62,759 nt of DNA from an uncultured Oscillospiraceae bacterium (GCA_944385795.1 CALWYP010000015.1:1-62759), one strand, 5' to 3'. Counted from the stretch's first letter, positions 53,021 through 62,396 are shown. Notes: generated by a model not told the origin, from the sequence alone. Numbers and translations are program-made.

Positions 53021-53740
53021 ATGTCTGAAAAGCTCTGTATAATCGGCGATTCCATCACGGGCGGGGTGGTCTACAAGGACCTGCCAGGCAGATATGTGAA
53101 GTGCAAGGACTCTTTTGTAAACCTGCTTGCGTCGGCGCTGGGGCTGGACGTGCACAACCACTCCCGCTTCGGCTGCACCAGCACGGCGGCGCTCGAACGC
53201 ATGGAGCGCTATGAGCGGGACATAGCCGGCTGCGATTATACGATAGTCATGCTCGGCGGCAACGACTGCGACTTCGACTGGCAGCGCGTGGCCGCGGACC
53301 CGGAGGCCGAGCAGCAGTGCAACACGCCCATAGGCCGCTTCCGCGAAAACTACGCCGAGCTGCTCGACCGCATAGCCGCGGCGGGCGGCAGGGCGGTGGC
53401 TATGAACCCCATCCCGGTCTTCGGGCGGCGCTATTACAGCTGGATTACGCGCCAGGCCGACGCGGAAGGGGTAATGCGCTTCCTCGGCTCGACGGACTCG
53501 ATAGAGCACTGGAACGAGATGTACAACATCGCCGTGATGCAGGTGGCGTCCGAGAAGAACGTGCCGGTGCTGGACGCGCGCAGCACCTTCCTGTTCAGGC
53601 GGGGCTTCGACCCGTATTTCTCCACCGACGGCATACATCCGAGCGTGGAGGGGCACAGGAAGCTGTATGAGTTCCTGCTCCCGCAGCTCAAGCGCCTGCT
53701 GGGCCTGGACGCCCGCGCCGAGGTGTGCCCCGCGAGCTGA
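53021..53740 (+). CDS. SGNH/GDSL-family hydrolase
   Basis: A 239-residue esterase-like enzyme without signal peptide. Block I IIGDSITGG (Ser), block II FGC region Gly, block III MLGGNDCDFDW (Asn), block V STDGIHPSVEGH (Asp and His). It is therefore probably an intact SGNH hydrolase acting on a small ester or acetyl group. AGGAGG precedes the ATG at 53021, driven by a consensus promoter. Confidence 0.92.
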   Translation: MSEKLCIIGDSITGGVVYKDLPGRYVKCKDSFVNLLASALGLDVHNHSRFGCTSTAALERMERYERDIAGCDYTIVMLGGNDCDFDWQRVAADPEAEQQCNTPIGRFRENYAELLDRIAAAGGRAVAMNPIPVFGRRYYSWITRQADAEGVMRFLGSTDSIEHWNEMYNIAVMQVASEKNVPVLDARSTFLFRRGFDPYFSTDGIHPSVEGHRKLYEFLLPQLKRLLGLDARAEVCPAS

Positions 53741-53757
53741 AAAAGGAAAAAACGATT

Positions 53758-53785
53758 AAAGCCCGCTCATTTGAGCGGGCTTTTG
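53758..53785. terminator. bidirectional terminator between SGNH and degV
   Basis: AAAGCCCGCTC-ATTT-GAGCGGGCTTT with flanking A and T runs. Confidence 0.9.
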
Positions 53786-53786
53786 C

Positions 53787-54677
53787 TTATTCCCTGGTCT
53801 TGCCGGAGAAGAAGACGGCCACGAGGCCGGGGCCGGTGTGGGCGCCGATGATGGGGCCGATGTGGGTGTAGAAGATGTCCTTGAAATGGCACTCGGCGTT
53901 AATCGCCTCGCCGAACTCGCGGGCCTTCTCGGGGCAGTCGGCCTCGGAGATGACGAGGGTCTGGCTTTCCGGGTCGACGGCGAGCTCCTTGACGTCCTGG
54001 ACCATTTTCCTGAGGCAGGCCTTGTCGCCGCGCACCTTCTGCCAGACCTCGAGGTGCCCGGCGTAGTCGAGGTGCATTATCGGGACTATCTTGAGCGCGG
54101 TGCCGAAGGCGGCGCTGGTGCGGCTCACGCGGCCGCCGCGGTAAAGGTAGGTGAGGTCGTTGGTGGTGAAGATGGCCTGGACCTCGTGCTGGGTGGCCTC
54201 TATCTTCGCGGCGTTCTCCTCAAGGCCGAGGCCCGCGTCGCGCCAGGCGGCGGCGTTCATTACGATGAGGCCGAAGCCGGCGGAGGCGCTGGTGGAGTCC
54301 ACGACGCGGCAATGCCAGCCGGGGAACTCGTCCATCAGCATGCCGGCCGCGCTGACGGCGTTCGCGCAGCTGCCGGAGATGGCCGCGCCCAGGGAGATAT
54401 GCAGCACGTCGAGGCCGCGCTCGGCGTAGGGGCGCCAGAACTCGAGGAACTCGCCGGGGTTGATCTGGCTGGTCTTGGCGACGCCGCCGGCGCGCATGAG
54501 GTCGTAGAATTCACGGAAGCTCTCCTCCGTCATGCCGTCTACCATGGGGTTGCCGTCCATAGTGAAGGGCATGTGGTAGGGGACGACGTTTAATTCGCGG
54601 CACTTTTCCAGGGAGAGGTCGCAGCCGGAGTCGGCGGTTATCTGATACGCGTACTCGTTCATACGGCTATCGTACAT
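53787..54677 (-). CDS. DegV-family fatty-acid-binding protein
   Basis: A 296-residue DegV protein: TADSGCDLS at the N-terminus, AKTSQINPGEF, ISLGAAISGSCANA, VVDSTSASAGFGLIV, YLYRGGRVSRTSA and the C-terminal IGAHTGPGLVAVFF, in the family order. DegV/FakB proteins present fatty acids to FakA kinase, though several subclasses exist. Start may be ATG at 54677 or five codons later; neither has an ideally spaced site. Confidence 0.94.
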   Translation of the reverse strand: MYDSRMNEYAYQITADSGCDLSLEKCRELNVVPYHMPFTMDGNPMVDGMTEESFREFYDLMRAGGVAKTSQINPGEFLEFWRPYAERGLDVLHISLGAAISGSCANAVSAAGMLMDEFPGWHCRVVDSTSASAGFGLIVMNAAAWRDAGLGLEENAAKIEATQHEVQAIFTTNDLTYLYRGGRVSRTSAAFGTALKIVPIMHLDYAGHLEVWQKVRGDKACLRKMVQDVKELAVDPESQTLVISEADCPEKAREFGEAINAECHFKDIFYTHIGPIIGAHTGPGLVAVFFSGKTRE

Positions 54678-54700
54678 TCCTTTCTTGCAATGTCGAGTGA

Positions 54701-54729
54701 ATTATATTACTCTAACAGGAAAAAAACAA
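54701..54729 (-). promoter_or_regulatory. sigma-A promoter of degV
   Basis: Minus strand: TTGTTT, 17-base spacer, TATAAT. Confidence 0.75.
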
Positions 54730-54775
54730 CTGGCGATTCGTTCAATAATTAATCTTGACTAACGCCGATTTATCG

Positions 54776-54804
54776 TTGAAAAGCCGGGCTCCGGGTGATA
54801 TACT
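54776..54804 (+). promoter_or_regulatory. promoter of the split transketolase
   Basis: TTGAAA, 17-base spacer, TATACT; TSS about 54811. Confidence 0.75.
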
Positions 54805-54858
54805 GGTTTTGGCAAATACAGCCGCCGCGAAAAACGGCGGGATATAGGAGGAGGAAAC

Positions 54859-55695
54859 ATGACAGTAAGGGAACTTGAGCTCCGGGCCGCGAAGGCGCGC
54901 CTGCTGGGGCTCGAAATGGTCTACCGCGCCGCGAGCGGGCACATAGGCGGCTCGCTTTCCGCGATGGACATTCTTACGGAGCTTTATAACGAGGTCATGC
55001 GCGTCGACCCCGCGAACCCCCGGGACCCCGGCCGCGACCGCTTTGTTATGAGCAAAGGCCACTGCACGCCGGGCCTCTATCCGGTGCTGGCCCTGAGGGG
55101 CTTCTTCCCTGAGAAGGACCTGGAGCTCTTCCGCAGCATAGAAGGGCATATGTCCGGCCACCCCGACATGGTGCATGTGGCGGGCGTCGATATGTCCACC
55201 GGTTCCCTCGGCCAGGGCCTCGCCGCCGCCGGCGGCATGGCGCTCGCCGGGAAGGTTGACGGCCGGGACTACCGCGTATACGCCCTCATGGGCGACGGCG
55301 AGATCGAAGAGGGCGAGATCTGGGAGGCCGCCATGGCCATCCACAAGTACAAGCTCGACAACCTCTGCGGCATAGTCGACGTGAACGGCCTCCAGATAGA
55401 CGGCGCCACCGCCGACGTCATGCCCTCGGAGCCGCTGGACGCCAAGTTCGCCGCCTTCGGCTGGCACGTCATAAAGGCCGACGGCCACGACTTCGGGAGC
55501 CTGCGCGCCGCCTTCGCCGAGGCCGCCGGGACCAAGGGCGTCCCGAGCGTGATACTCGCCCATACGACCAAGGGCAAGGGCGTCTCCTTCATGGAGAACA
55601 ACGCCGGCTGGCACGGCAAGGCCCCCAACGCCGAGCAGTACGAGCAGGCGCGCGCGGAGCTCGTCTCCGCCATTGAGAAACTGGAGGTGGATTGA
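54859..55695 (+). CDS. transketolase, N-terminal subunit
   Basis: TPP-binding half of a split transketolase, 278 residues. SGHIGGSLSAMDILTELY, SKGHCTPGLYPVLAL, GSLGQGLAAAGGMALAG, GDGEIEEGEIWEAAM with the Mg/TPP motif GDG...N (VDVNGLQIDG), and HTTKGKGVSFMEN. The C-terminal half is the next gene, two bases after the stop. GGAGGAGG precedes the ATG at 54859. Confidence 0.95.
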   Translation: MTVRELELRAAKARLLGLEMVYRAASGHIGGSLSAMDILTELYNEVMRVDPANPRDPGRDRFVMSKGHCTPGLYPVLALRGFFPEKDLELFRSIEGHMSGHPDMVHVAGVDMSTGSLGQGLAAAGGMALAGKVDGRDYRVYALMGDGEIEEGEIWEAAMAIHKYKLDNLCGIVDVNGLQIDGATADVMPSEPLDAKFAAFGWHVIKADGHDFGSLRAAFAEAAGTKGVPSVILAHTTKGKGVSFMENNAGWHGKAPNAEQYEQARAELVSAIEKLEVD

Positions 55696-55696
55696 A

Positions 55697-56647
55697 ATGG
55701 GAGAGAAGAAAGCCACCCGCGCCGTGTACGGCGAGTGCCTGGTTGAATACGCCGGACAGTACCCGGAGCTGGTCGTGCTGGACGCCGACCTAGCCAGCGC
55801 CACCATGACCAAGTCCTTCGCCGCGGCCTATCCCGAGCGCTTCTTTGACATGGGCATAGCCGAGGCCGACATGATGGGCTTCGCCGCCGGCCTTGCGGCC
55901 TGCGGGAAAAAGCCCTTCGCCAACTCCTTCGCCATCTTCACCGCCGGCAGGGCCTGGGAACAGGTGCGCAACTCCATCGCCTACCCGCGGCTGAACGTCA
56001 AGTGCGTCGGCTCCCACGGCGGCCTTTCCGTCGGCGAGGACGGCGCCACGCACCAGTGCGTGGAGGACCTCGCGCTCATGAGCGCCATCCCCGGGATGAC
56101 GGTCGTGAACCCCTGCGACGGCAACGAGATGCGCGCCGCCGTCAAGGCCCTGCTCGAATACGACGGGCCGGCCTACCTCCGCCTCGGCCGTATGGCCGTC
56201 GAGACCGTCACCGACTCCGCCGAGGGCTACAGCTTTGAGCTCGGCAAGGCCGCCAAGCTGCGCGAAGGCACGGACGTGACCATCTGCGCCACCGGCCTCA
56301 TGGTCCAGCGCGCGCTCGCCGCGGCGGACATACTCGCGGCCAAGGGCGTGAGCGCCCGCGTGCTCGACTTCCATACAATAAAGCCCCTCGACGCCGCGGC
56401 CGTCGTCGCCGCGGCCAGGGAGACGGGCTGCATCGTGACCAGCGAGGAGCACAGCGTCATGGGCGGGCTCGGCAGCGCCGTCGCGGCCTGCGCGGCCGAG
56501 AACTGCCCCGTGCCCGTCGTCCGCCACGGCGTGGAGGACGTCTTCGGCCGCTCCGGCAAGGCCGAGCTCGTGCTCGAACACTTCGGCCTCACCGCCGGTG
56601 TCCTGGCCGAAAAGGCTCTGAAGGCAATAGAGCTGAAAAAGGCCTGA
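55697..56647 (+). CDS. transketolase, C-terminal subunit
   Basis: Pyrimidine-binding and C-terminal domains of transketolase, 316 residues: ADLASATMTKSFAAAYPERFFDMGIAEADMMGFAAGLA holds the TPP-contacting Glu; GEDGATHQCVEDLALM follows. Start ATG at 55697 with GGAGGT upstream, overlapping the region right after the partner gene. With the previous gene it makes a heteromeric transketolase of the Firmicute/archaeal type. Confidence 0.95.
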   Translation: MGEKKATRAVYGECLVEYAGQYPELVVLDADLASATMTKSFAAAYPERFFDMGIAEADMMGFAAGLAACGKKPFANSFAIFTAGRAWEQVRNSIAYPRLNVKCVGSHGGLSVGEDGATHQCVEDLALMSAIPGMTVVNPCDGNEMRAAVKALLEYDGPAYLRLGRMAVETVTDSAEGYSFELGKAAKLREGTDVTICATGLMVQRALAAADILAAKGVSARVLDFHTIKPLDAAAVVAAARETGCIVTSEEHSVMGGLGSAVAACAAENCPVPVVRHGVEDVFGRSGKAELVLEHFGLTAGVLAEKALKAIELKKA

Positions 56648-56737
56648 ATTGTTAAATTTCAAGCTAACTTTCGCGGCATTTGTACTGCAATGTGCAAGTT
56701 GTTGAAAAATCCTTGAAAAATTCATCATGTTTAATAG

Positions 56738-56845
56738 TTGCGTTCGGGCGCGCCGCTGGCTAAAATATTTACAGGCGCAAGCAACGCACGATAGCAGAGA
56801 GGTGCGAAAACGGTTTCCCCGTCTTTCGCGCCTCTTTATTTTGAA
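56738..56845 (+). promoter_or_regulatory. glpK promoter with attenuator-like leader
   Basis: TTGCGT, 17-base spacer, TAAAAT (56761-56766). The short leader contains a hairpin GAGGTGCGAAA / TTTCGCGCCTC (one G-U pair) at about 56799-56836 followed by TTTATTTT, i.e. an intrinsic terminator about 40 bases before the glpK start. This is how glycerol genes are antiterminated by GlpP in other Firmicutes, but no glpP is in the window. Confidence 0.6.
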
Positions 56846-56883
56846 AATCCCCGCGCGGCGCGGGGCTGGAAGGAGGCCGCGGC

Positions 56884-58386
56884 GTGAAATACATAATGGC
56901 AATAGACCAGGGCACGACGAGCTCCCGCTGCCTGATATTCGACAGGGACGGGCGGGTGTGTTCGCTGGCGCAAAAGGAGTTCGCTCAGTATTACCCGCAG
57001 CCCGGCTGGGTGGAGCACGACGCCCAGGAGATATGGGATACGACGATCGAGGTCGCGCGCGGGGCCATGCTCAAGCTGAAGCTGCGCGCGAAGGATATCG
57101 CCGCGATAGGCATAACCAACCAGCGCGAGACCACGGTGGTGTGGGACAGGCGCACGGGCGAGCCGGTTTACAACGCCATCGTGTGGCAGTGCCGCCGCAC
57201 GAGCGGCATTGTGGACGCTCTGGTGGAGGCCGACTGGAGCGGGAAGATACGCGCCAAGACGGGCCTGGTGCCGGACGCCTATTTTTCCGGCACAAAGCTC
57301 AAGTGGATACTCGACAACGTCCCCGGCGCGAGGGAGAGGGCCGAACGGGGCGAGCTGTGCTTCGGCACGGTGGACTCGTGGCTTATCTGGAAGCTCACCG
57401 GCGGGGCGGCGCACGTCACCGACTATACGAACGCCTCGCGCACCATGCTCTTTGACATACACAAGCTGCGCTGGGACGCGGAGCTCCTGGACATGCTGGG
57501 CATACCGGGGAGCATGCTGCCCGAGCTGCGGCCCTCGAGCTGCGTCTACGGGCGCACGGCCTACGAGCTCTTCGGCGGCGAAATACCCGTCGCGGGCGCG
57601 GCCGGCGACCAGCAGAGCGCGCTTTTCGGCCAATGCTGCTTTTCCCCCGGCGACGTCAAGAACACCTACGGCACGGGCTGCTTCCTGCTCATGAACACGG
57701 GCGCGGAGCCCGTGACGAGCGCCAACGGGCTCATCACCACCGTGGCGGCGACCTTGCCCGGAGAGGTGCAGTACGCACTCGAGGGCAGCGTGTTCACCGC
57801 CGGCGCGGCCGTGCAGTGGCTGCGCGACGAGCTGGGCGTCATATCCGGCGCCGCCGAGAGCGAGGAATACGCCCTGAGCGTGCCGGACACGGCCGGGGTA
57901 TACGTCGTGCCGGCCTTCACCGGCCTCGGCGCGCCGTATTGGAACCAGTACGCCCGCGGCATGATATGCGGCGTCACCCGCGGCTTTTCCCGCGCCCATC
58001 TGGTGCGCGCCACGCTGGAGAGCATAGCCTACCAGTGCTATGACATCTGCGAGGCCATGGCCGGCGACGCCGGGGTGCCGCTCGGCGCGCTCAAGGTGGA
58101 CGGAGGGGCCTGCGCGAACGGCTTCCTGATGCAGTTCCAGAGCGACCTGCTGGAAGCGGAGGTAGTCCGGCCGGAGTGCATAGAGACGACGGCCATGGGC
58201 GCGGCCTACCTCGCCGGCTGCGCCGTGGGCTTCTGGTCCGGGCTCGACGAACTGCGCGCGAGCTGGCGCGCGGAGCACGTTTTCCGCCCCGGCATGGACG
58301 GCGCGCGGCGTGGGACGCTGCTGGCCGGCTGGCACCGGGCGGTGAAGAGCGCCCTCGCCTGGACGGAGGGGCAGGCCTTGAAATGA
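56884..58386 (+). CDS. glpK: glycerol kinase
   Basis: Makes sn-glycerol 3-phosphate from glycerol and ATP, 500 residues, the standard length. FGGY motifs: [18 protein letters not shown] at the N-terminus, [22 protein letters not shown]-like [27 protein letters not shown] and [21 protein letters not shown] start at 56884, AAGGAGG seven bases upstream. Sits behind an attenuator-like leader and just before the G1P dehydrogenase gene. Confidence 0.96.
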   Translation: MKYIMAIDQGTTSSRCLIFDRDGRVCSLAQKEFAQYYPQPGWVEHDAQEIWDTTIEVARGAMLKLKLRAKDIAAIGITNQRETTVVWDRRTGEPVYNAIVWQCRRTSGIVDALVEADWSGKIRAKTGLVPDAYFSGTKLKWILDNVPGARERAERGELCFGTVDSWLIWKLTGGAAHVTDYTNASRTMLFDIHKLRWDAELLDMLGIPGSMLPELRPSSCVYGRTAYELFGGEIPVAGAAGDQQSALFGQCCFSPGDVKNTYGTGCFLLMNTGAEPVTSANGLITTVAATLPGEVQYALEGSVFTAGAAVQWLRDELGVISGAAESEEYALSVPDTAGVYVVPAFTGLGAPYWNQYARGMICGVTRGFSRAHLVRATLESIAYQCYDICEAMAGDAGVPLGALKVDGGACANGFLMQFQSDLLEAEVVRPECIETTAMGAAYLAGCAVGFWSGLDELRASWRAEHVFRPGMDGARRGTLLAGWHRAVKSALAWTEGQALK

Positions 58387-58427
58387 GCTGTTGGCCGTGC
58401 TATAATGTTGACTGGTCAACATTATAG
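58378..58427 (+). promoter_or_regulatory. araM promoter with 28-base palindromic operator
   Basis: TTGAAA (58378-58383), 17-base spacer, TATAAT (58401-58406). A palindrome with arms CTATAATGTTGAC (58400-58412) and its exact complement (58415-58427) covers the -10 box. The inner GTTGAC-TG-GTCAAC has MarR-type operator form. The -35 lies in the last codons of glpK. Confidence 0.8.
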
Positions 58428-58454
58428 ATATTCATATATCAAAGGAGACGCGAC

Positions 58455-59702
58455 ATGATCCTTGACTGCGCGCAATACGCCGCGCCCTGCGAGTGCGGGC
58501 GCGAACATCCCCTGGAGACGAAGCTGGTGGTCGTCGACTACGGCTGCCTAAACGATTTTGACAGGTACATGGCGGAGTGCGGCCTCACGGGCCGGCGCAC
58601 CGTGCTCTACGACACGAATACATACAACCTTCCCGGCATGGTGCACGTCCGCGCGGACAAGGAGATAGTGCTCGAGGCGAAGGGGCTGCACTCGGAGAAG
58701 ACGCTCATTGAGTCTGTGACGCCGCAGCTGGATAACCCGGACGTAATTATTACCGTCGGCAGCGGCACGCTCATGGACTTCGCGCGCTACAACGCCTATC
58801 ACATGGGCATACCCTTTGTGGCGGTGCCCACGCTGGCGAGCAGCGACGGATTCACGGCGAACGTCTGCTCAATCGTTATAGACGGGCACAAGCGTTCCAT
58901 ACCCATGTGCGCCCCGGCCATGGTCATAGCCGACCTCAACATAATCTCCGCCGCGCCTCAGCACCTGACGGTGAGCGGCATAGCGGACATACTGGCCAAG
59001 AACATATCCCTGGCCGACTGGAAGATGGCGCACATAGTTTCGGGCGAATACTACTGCGAGCGCGTCGCGGGCGTGGCGCGGCAGGCGCTGGAGCTCATGA
59101 CCCGCTGCGCCGGGGAGCTGCTGCGCGGGGAGAAGCCGGACTTCGAGGCCATGACCATGTCGCAGATGCTCGCCGGGCTCTCTATGCAGCTCCTGGGCAA
59201 CTCGCGGGCCGCCTCCGGCGCCGAGCACCTGGTGGCGCATCTGGTGGAGATGCACCCGCCCGGCTTCGAGGGGGCGCACGGCGTACATGGCGAGTGCGTC
59301 GGCGTGGGCACCGTGCTCTGCGCGCGCGAATACCACAGGCTTGCGAAGCTCGTCCCGAAGGCGAAGCCCTTCGAGCCCCTGGACAGGGGCTGGGTGCTGG
59401 AAAAGTTCGGCCCCGCCCTCGCGGACGGCATAATGGCCGAGAACGAACACGACGTGCTCGCCGGCTTCGACAGCCGGAACATAGTCGAGCATTGGGACGA
59501 GATACGCGGGATAATCGCCGGCATACCCACGGAGCAGGAGTTTGTGGACACGCTCCGCGGCCTCGGCGGGAAGTACCGCCTCTCCGACATAGGCATCGGC
59601 GAGGGGCTGTCCGGCGAGGTGCTGGGCATAGCCGCGGCGATAAGGAACAGGCTCACCCTGGTGCGCATGTGCAGGGTGCTGGATTTTGGAGGCGAAGCAT
59701 GA
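58455..59702 (+). CDS. araM: sn-glycerol-1-phosphate dehydrogenase (AraM/EgsA family)
   Basis: Reduces dihydroxyacetone phosphate to sn-glycerol 1-phosphate with NAD(P)H, 415 residues. Iron-alcohol-dehydrogenase-like fold: VGSGTLMDFARY, VPTLASSDGFTAN, the metal-binding set SGAEHLVAHLVEM and GAHGVHGECVG. This is the archaeal-type glycerophosphate enzyme, also known in Bacillus as AraM. RBS AAAGGAG. Ends overlapping the LOG gene. Confidence 0.94.
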   Translation: MILDCAQYAAPCECGREHPLETKLVVVDYGCLNDFDRYMAECGLTGRRTVLYDTNTYNLPGMVHVRADKEIVLEAKGLHSEKTLIESVTPQLDNPDVIITVGSGTLMDFARYNAYHMGIPFVAVPTLASSDGFTANVCSIVIDGHKRSIPMCAPAMVIADLNIISAAPQHLTVSGIADILAKNISLADWKMAHIVSGEYYCERVAGVARQALELMTRCAGELLRGEKPDFEAMTMSQMLAGLSMQLLGNSRAASGAEHLVAHLVEMHPPGFEGAHGVHGECVGVGTVLCAREYHRLAKLVPKAKPFEPLDRGWVLEKFGPALADGIMAENEHDVLAGFDSRNIVEHWDEIRGIIAGIPTEQEFVDTLRGLGGKYRLSDIGIGEGLSGEVLGIAAAIRNRLTLVRMCRVLDFGGEA

Positions 59703-60289
59703 AGGTCTGCGTTTTCGGCGCGTCGAGCAGCGGCCTTGCGCAGGTATATTATGAGGCGGCCGGCGCGCTCGGCGCGGAGCTGGCCCGGCGCGGGCATACA
59801 ATCGTCTTCGGCGGAGGCGCGAGCGGGCTTATGGGCGCGGCCGCGCGGGGCGCGAAGGGCGAGGGCGGGAAGCTGATAGGCGTCGCGCCGCGCTTCTTCG
59901 ACGAGCCGGGCGTGCTCTATGAAGGCTGCGACGAGCTGCTCTTCACCGAGACGATGGGCGAGCGCAAGAAGCTCATGGAGGACCTCTCCGACGCCTTTGT
60001 TATCCTGCCCGGAGGCATAGGCACCTTTGAGGAGTTCTTCGAGGCTCTGACGCTCAAGCAGCTCGGCCGCCACGCTAAGGCCATGGCCATATTGGACACG
60101 AACGGCTACTATACCGAGCTCGAGGCCATGATGGACAGGGCCGTGAGGGAGGGCTTCCTGGCCGCGGGCGGCAGGGCGCTCTACGAGGCCTTTACGGACC
60201 CGCGCGCCCTCGCGGACTACGTCGAGTCCTACCGCGGCGCGGCAGAAGAGGTCTGGAAGGAACAGATATTCGGCAAAGGCGGCCGGTAG
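59699..60289 (+). CDS. LOG-family (TIGR00730) nucleotide phosphoribohydrolase
   Basis: A 196-residue Rossmann-fold protein with the LOG signature PGGIGTFEEFFEALT and the earlier GGGASGLMGAAA phosphate loop. LOG proteins split AMP or cytokinin riboside monophosphates to the base and ribose 5-phosphate. Begins on the araM stop (gcATGA). The same operon as araM is likely, but no pathway link is known. Confidence 0.92.
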   Translation: MKVCVFGASSSGLAQVYYEAAGALGAELARRGHTIVFGGGASGLMGAAARGAKGEGGKLIGVAPRFFDEPGVLYEGCDELLFTETMGERKKLMEDLSDAFVILPGGIGTFEEFFEALTLKQLGRHAKAMAILDTNGYYTELEAMMDRAVREGFLAAGGRALYEAFTDPRALADYVESYRGAAEEVWKEQIFGKGGR

Positions 60290-60301
60290 GGCCGCAAAGC
60301 C

Positions 60302-60336
60302 AAGCCCCCGGTACGCCCGGGGGCTTTTTTCGCGCC
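60302..60336 (+). terminator. intrinsic terminator after the LOG gene
   Basis: AAGCCCCCG-GTACGCC-CGGGGGCTT with a TTTTTT tail. Confidence 0.88.
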
Positions 60337-60344
60337 CTGGACGT

Positions 60345-60376
60345 AAAAATGCCCCGGAGCACATGGGCTCCGGGGC
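60345..60376 (-). terminator. terminator of the minus-strand oxidoreductase/transketolase operon
   Basis: Minus strand: GCCCCGGAGC and its complement around a 6-base loop, followed by ATTTTT. Confidence 0.85.
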
Positions 60377-60404
60377 GCGCCGGGGGGATATAGAGGAATG
60401 GAGC

Positions 60405-61433
60405 TTAGATCTCGTCCCAGTCGGGCACCTTCACGGTTATCTGCTCCTCGCTGGACTTCTTGGCGGCGAGGGAGTAAATGAGGGCGCTGATGCCGTCGGC
60501 GAGCGGGGTGTCGAACTCTTTGCCCTCGCGCAGGCACTTCTGGAAGGCCTCGTGGGCGTAGAATATGACGTCGCCGGTGGCGAGGTCGTAGCTGTCGTTG
60601 AACTTGATGCTCTCCGCGTAGGGCATGTCCTCGGTCTTCCAGGTGAGGTTCGTGAACTCGAACATGCCCTCGCCGGTGAGGAAGATGCTGCCCTTGGTGC
60701 CGATGTACGCGCGCGAGCAGGTGGGGATGTCGCAGGCCCAGCTCGCCGCGATGGTGCCGATGGCGCCGTTGCGCAGGCGGATGGAGATGCTGGTGTGGTT
60801 GTCGAACTTGGGCACGCTGGATATGGTGCCGGTGTAGTTGCAGCTTATGGTGTCGAAGCCGCCGGCCATGGCGGTGATGAGCTTCCAGTCGTGGCTGACG
60901 CTCTCGACGGTCATGCCGCAGGCGAGGTCGGGGTCGGTGCGCCAGCTCGCGCCCAGGTTCTTGGCGTGGAAGCCGAAGCCGGGGCTCAGGCGGGAGAAGG
61001 CTATGTCGACGGGCTCGCCGAACATGCCGGTCTTCACGAGCTCGAGCATCTTCTGATAGGCCGGGCGGTAATAGTGGGCGAAGCCGACCATAATCTTGCC
61101 GTCGTACTTGTCGGCGAGCTCCTTGGTCTTCATAGCGTCCTCCATGGTGCAGGCCACGGGCTTCTCCAGGTAGAGGGGCACATGGTGCTTGAGCACCATT
61201 TCGACGTAGTCGAGCCGCTTCGTCGGCGGGGTGGATATGACGGCGTAGTCGCTCTGGGGCATGTAGCTCTCAATCTCGTCGTAGCCGGCTATGGGGCAGC
61301 CGAACTCGTCGGCGCAGAGCTGCGCGTTGGCCTGGCTTATGTCGAAGCAGCCGGTGATGCTGCCGCCCAGGCGGACGACGGCGCGGCCGTGGTGGCGGGC
61401 GATGTCGCCGCAGCCGATAAGGAATACCTTCAT
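60405..61433 (-). CDS. Gfo/Idh/MocA-family oxidoreductase
   Basis: A 342-residue NAD(P)-dependent sugar oxidoreductase: N-terminal Rossmann GCGDIARHHGRAV, and the family EKPVACTMEDAM. The C-terminal alpha/beta domain follows. Located 12 bases after a split transketolase on the same strand, so it may feed a sugar into that pathway; the actual substrate (inositol, deoxysugar or other) is not visible. Confidence 0.92.
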   Translation of the reverse strand: MKVFLIGCGDIARHHGRAVVRLGGSITGCFDISQANAQLCADEFGCPIAGYDEIESYMPQSDYAVISTPPTKRLDYVEMVLKHHVPLYLEKPVACTMEDAMKTKELADKYDGKIMVGFAHYYRPAYQKMLELVKTGMFGEPVDIAFSRLSPGFGFHAKNLGASWRTDPDLACGMTVESVSHDWKLITAMAGGFDTISCNYTGTISSVPKFDNHTSISIRLRNGAIGTIAASWACDIPTCSRAYIGTKGSIFLTGEGMFEFTNLTWKTEDMPYAESIKFNDSYDLATGDVIFYAHEAFQKCLREGKEFDTPLADGISALIYSLAAKKSSEEQITVKVPDWDEI

Positions 61434-61445
61434 TTAATATCCTCC

Positions 61446-62384
61446 TTATTTGCCCAGGCCGAGCACGGTCTCGACAATGTTCTCTACGGTGATGCCGTTC
61501 ATGGCGAGCAGGCGCTCGTAGGGCGCGCTCTGGCCGAACTGGTCCTGGATGCCGATGCGCCTGACTATGCCCTTGCCCATCTCGGCGGCGACGCAGCAGA
61601 CGGCGGAGCCAAGGCCGTTGATGATGTTGTGGTCCTCGACGGTGACCACCCTGCCGCAGTCGTTTACGGCGGCGGCGACGGCCGCGGTGTCGAGGGGCTT
61701 TATGGTGTGCATGTCGAGCACGCGGGCGTTCACGCCCCTGGCGGCGAGGGCCTCCGCGGCGGCGAGGGCGAGGCAGACGGTGTCGCCGTTGGCGATGATG
61801 GCGGCGTCGGAGCCGGCGCGCAACTGCTTGGCCTTGCCTATCTCGAATTCGTCGTCCGCGTTATATATCACGGGGATGGCGTCGCGGGTGAAGCGCAGGT
61901 AGGCGGGGCCGTCCCAGCCGGCGGCGGCGCGGACGAGCTTGCGCGCGGCGTGGTAGTCGGCGGGCATGATAACGGTCATGTTGGGGATGGTGGAGAGGAT
62001 GCCGAGGTCCTCGATGCACTGGTGGCTCGCGCCGTCGTTGGCGGGGGTGACGCCGCCGTGGGAGCAGGCGAGCTTGACGTTCAGGTGCGGGTAGCAGGCC
62101 TCCTGGCGTATCATCTCGACCATGCGCATGGAGCCGAAGGCGGCGTAGGTGACGACGAAGGGTATCTTGCCGCAGGCGGCGAGGCCGGCGGCCACGCCGG
62201 CGCCGTTCTGCTCGGCGATGCCGACGTTCAGGTACTGCTCCGGCAGGGCCTTGCGGAAGGCCCCGGTCTTGCAGCTCTTGCCGATGTCCACGTCGACCAC
62301 GAGGATGTCGCGGTTCTCCCTGCCCAGCTCGACTATCTCGTCGCCGAAGCCGTCGCGGGTGGCTTTCTTTACGATATCGCTCAT
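61446..62384 (-). CDS. transketolase, C-terminal subunit (second copy)
   Basis: A 312-residue C-terminal half: DVDIGKSCKTGAFRKALPEQYLNVGIAEQNGAGVAAGLAA holds the TPP-contacting Glu; GASHQCIEDLGILSTIPNM and VTVEDHNIINGLGSAV follow. AGGAGGGTC lies before the ATG. Pair of the gene upstream (partial here), operon with the Gfo/Idh/MocA protein. Confidence 0.95.
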   Translation of the reverse strand: MSDIVKKATRDGFGDEIVELGRENRDILVVDVDIGKSCKTGAFRKALPEQYLNVGIAEQNGAGVAAGLAACGKIPFVVTYAAFGSMRMVEMIRQEACYPHLNVKLACSHGGVTPANDGASHQCIEDLGILSTIPNMTVIMPADYHAARKLVRAAAGWDGPAYLRFTRDAIPVIYNADDEFEIGKAKQLRAGSDAAIIANGDTVCLALAAAEALAARGVNARVLDMHTIKPLDTAAVAAAVNDCGRVVTVEDHNIINGLGSAVCCVAAEMGKGIVRRIGIQDQFGQSAPYERLLAMNGITVENIVETVLGLGK

Positions 62385-62396
62385 TTTAGACCCTCC

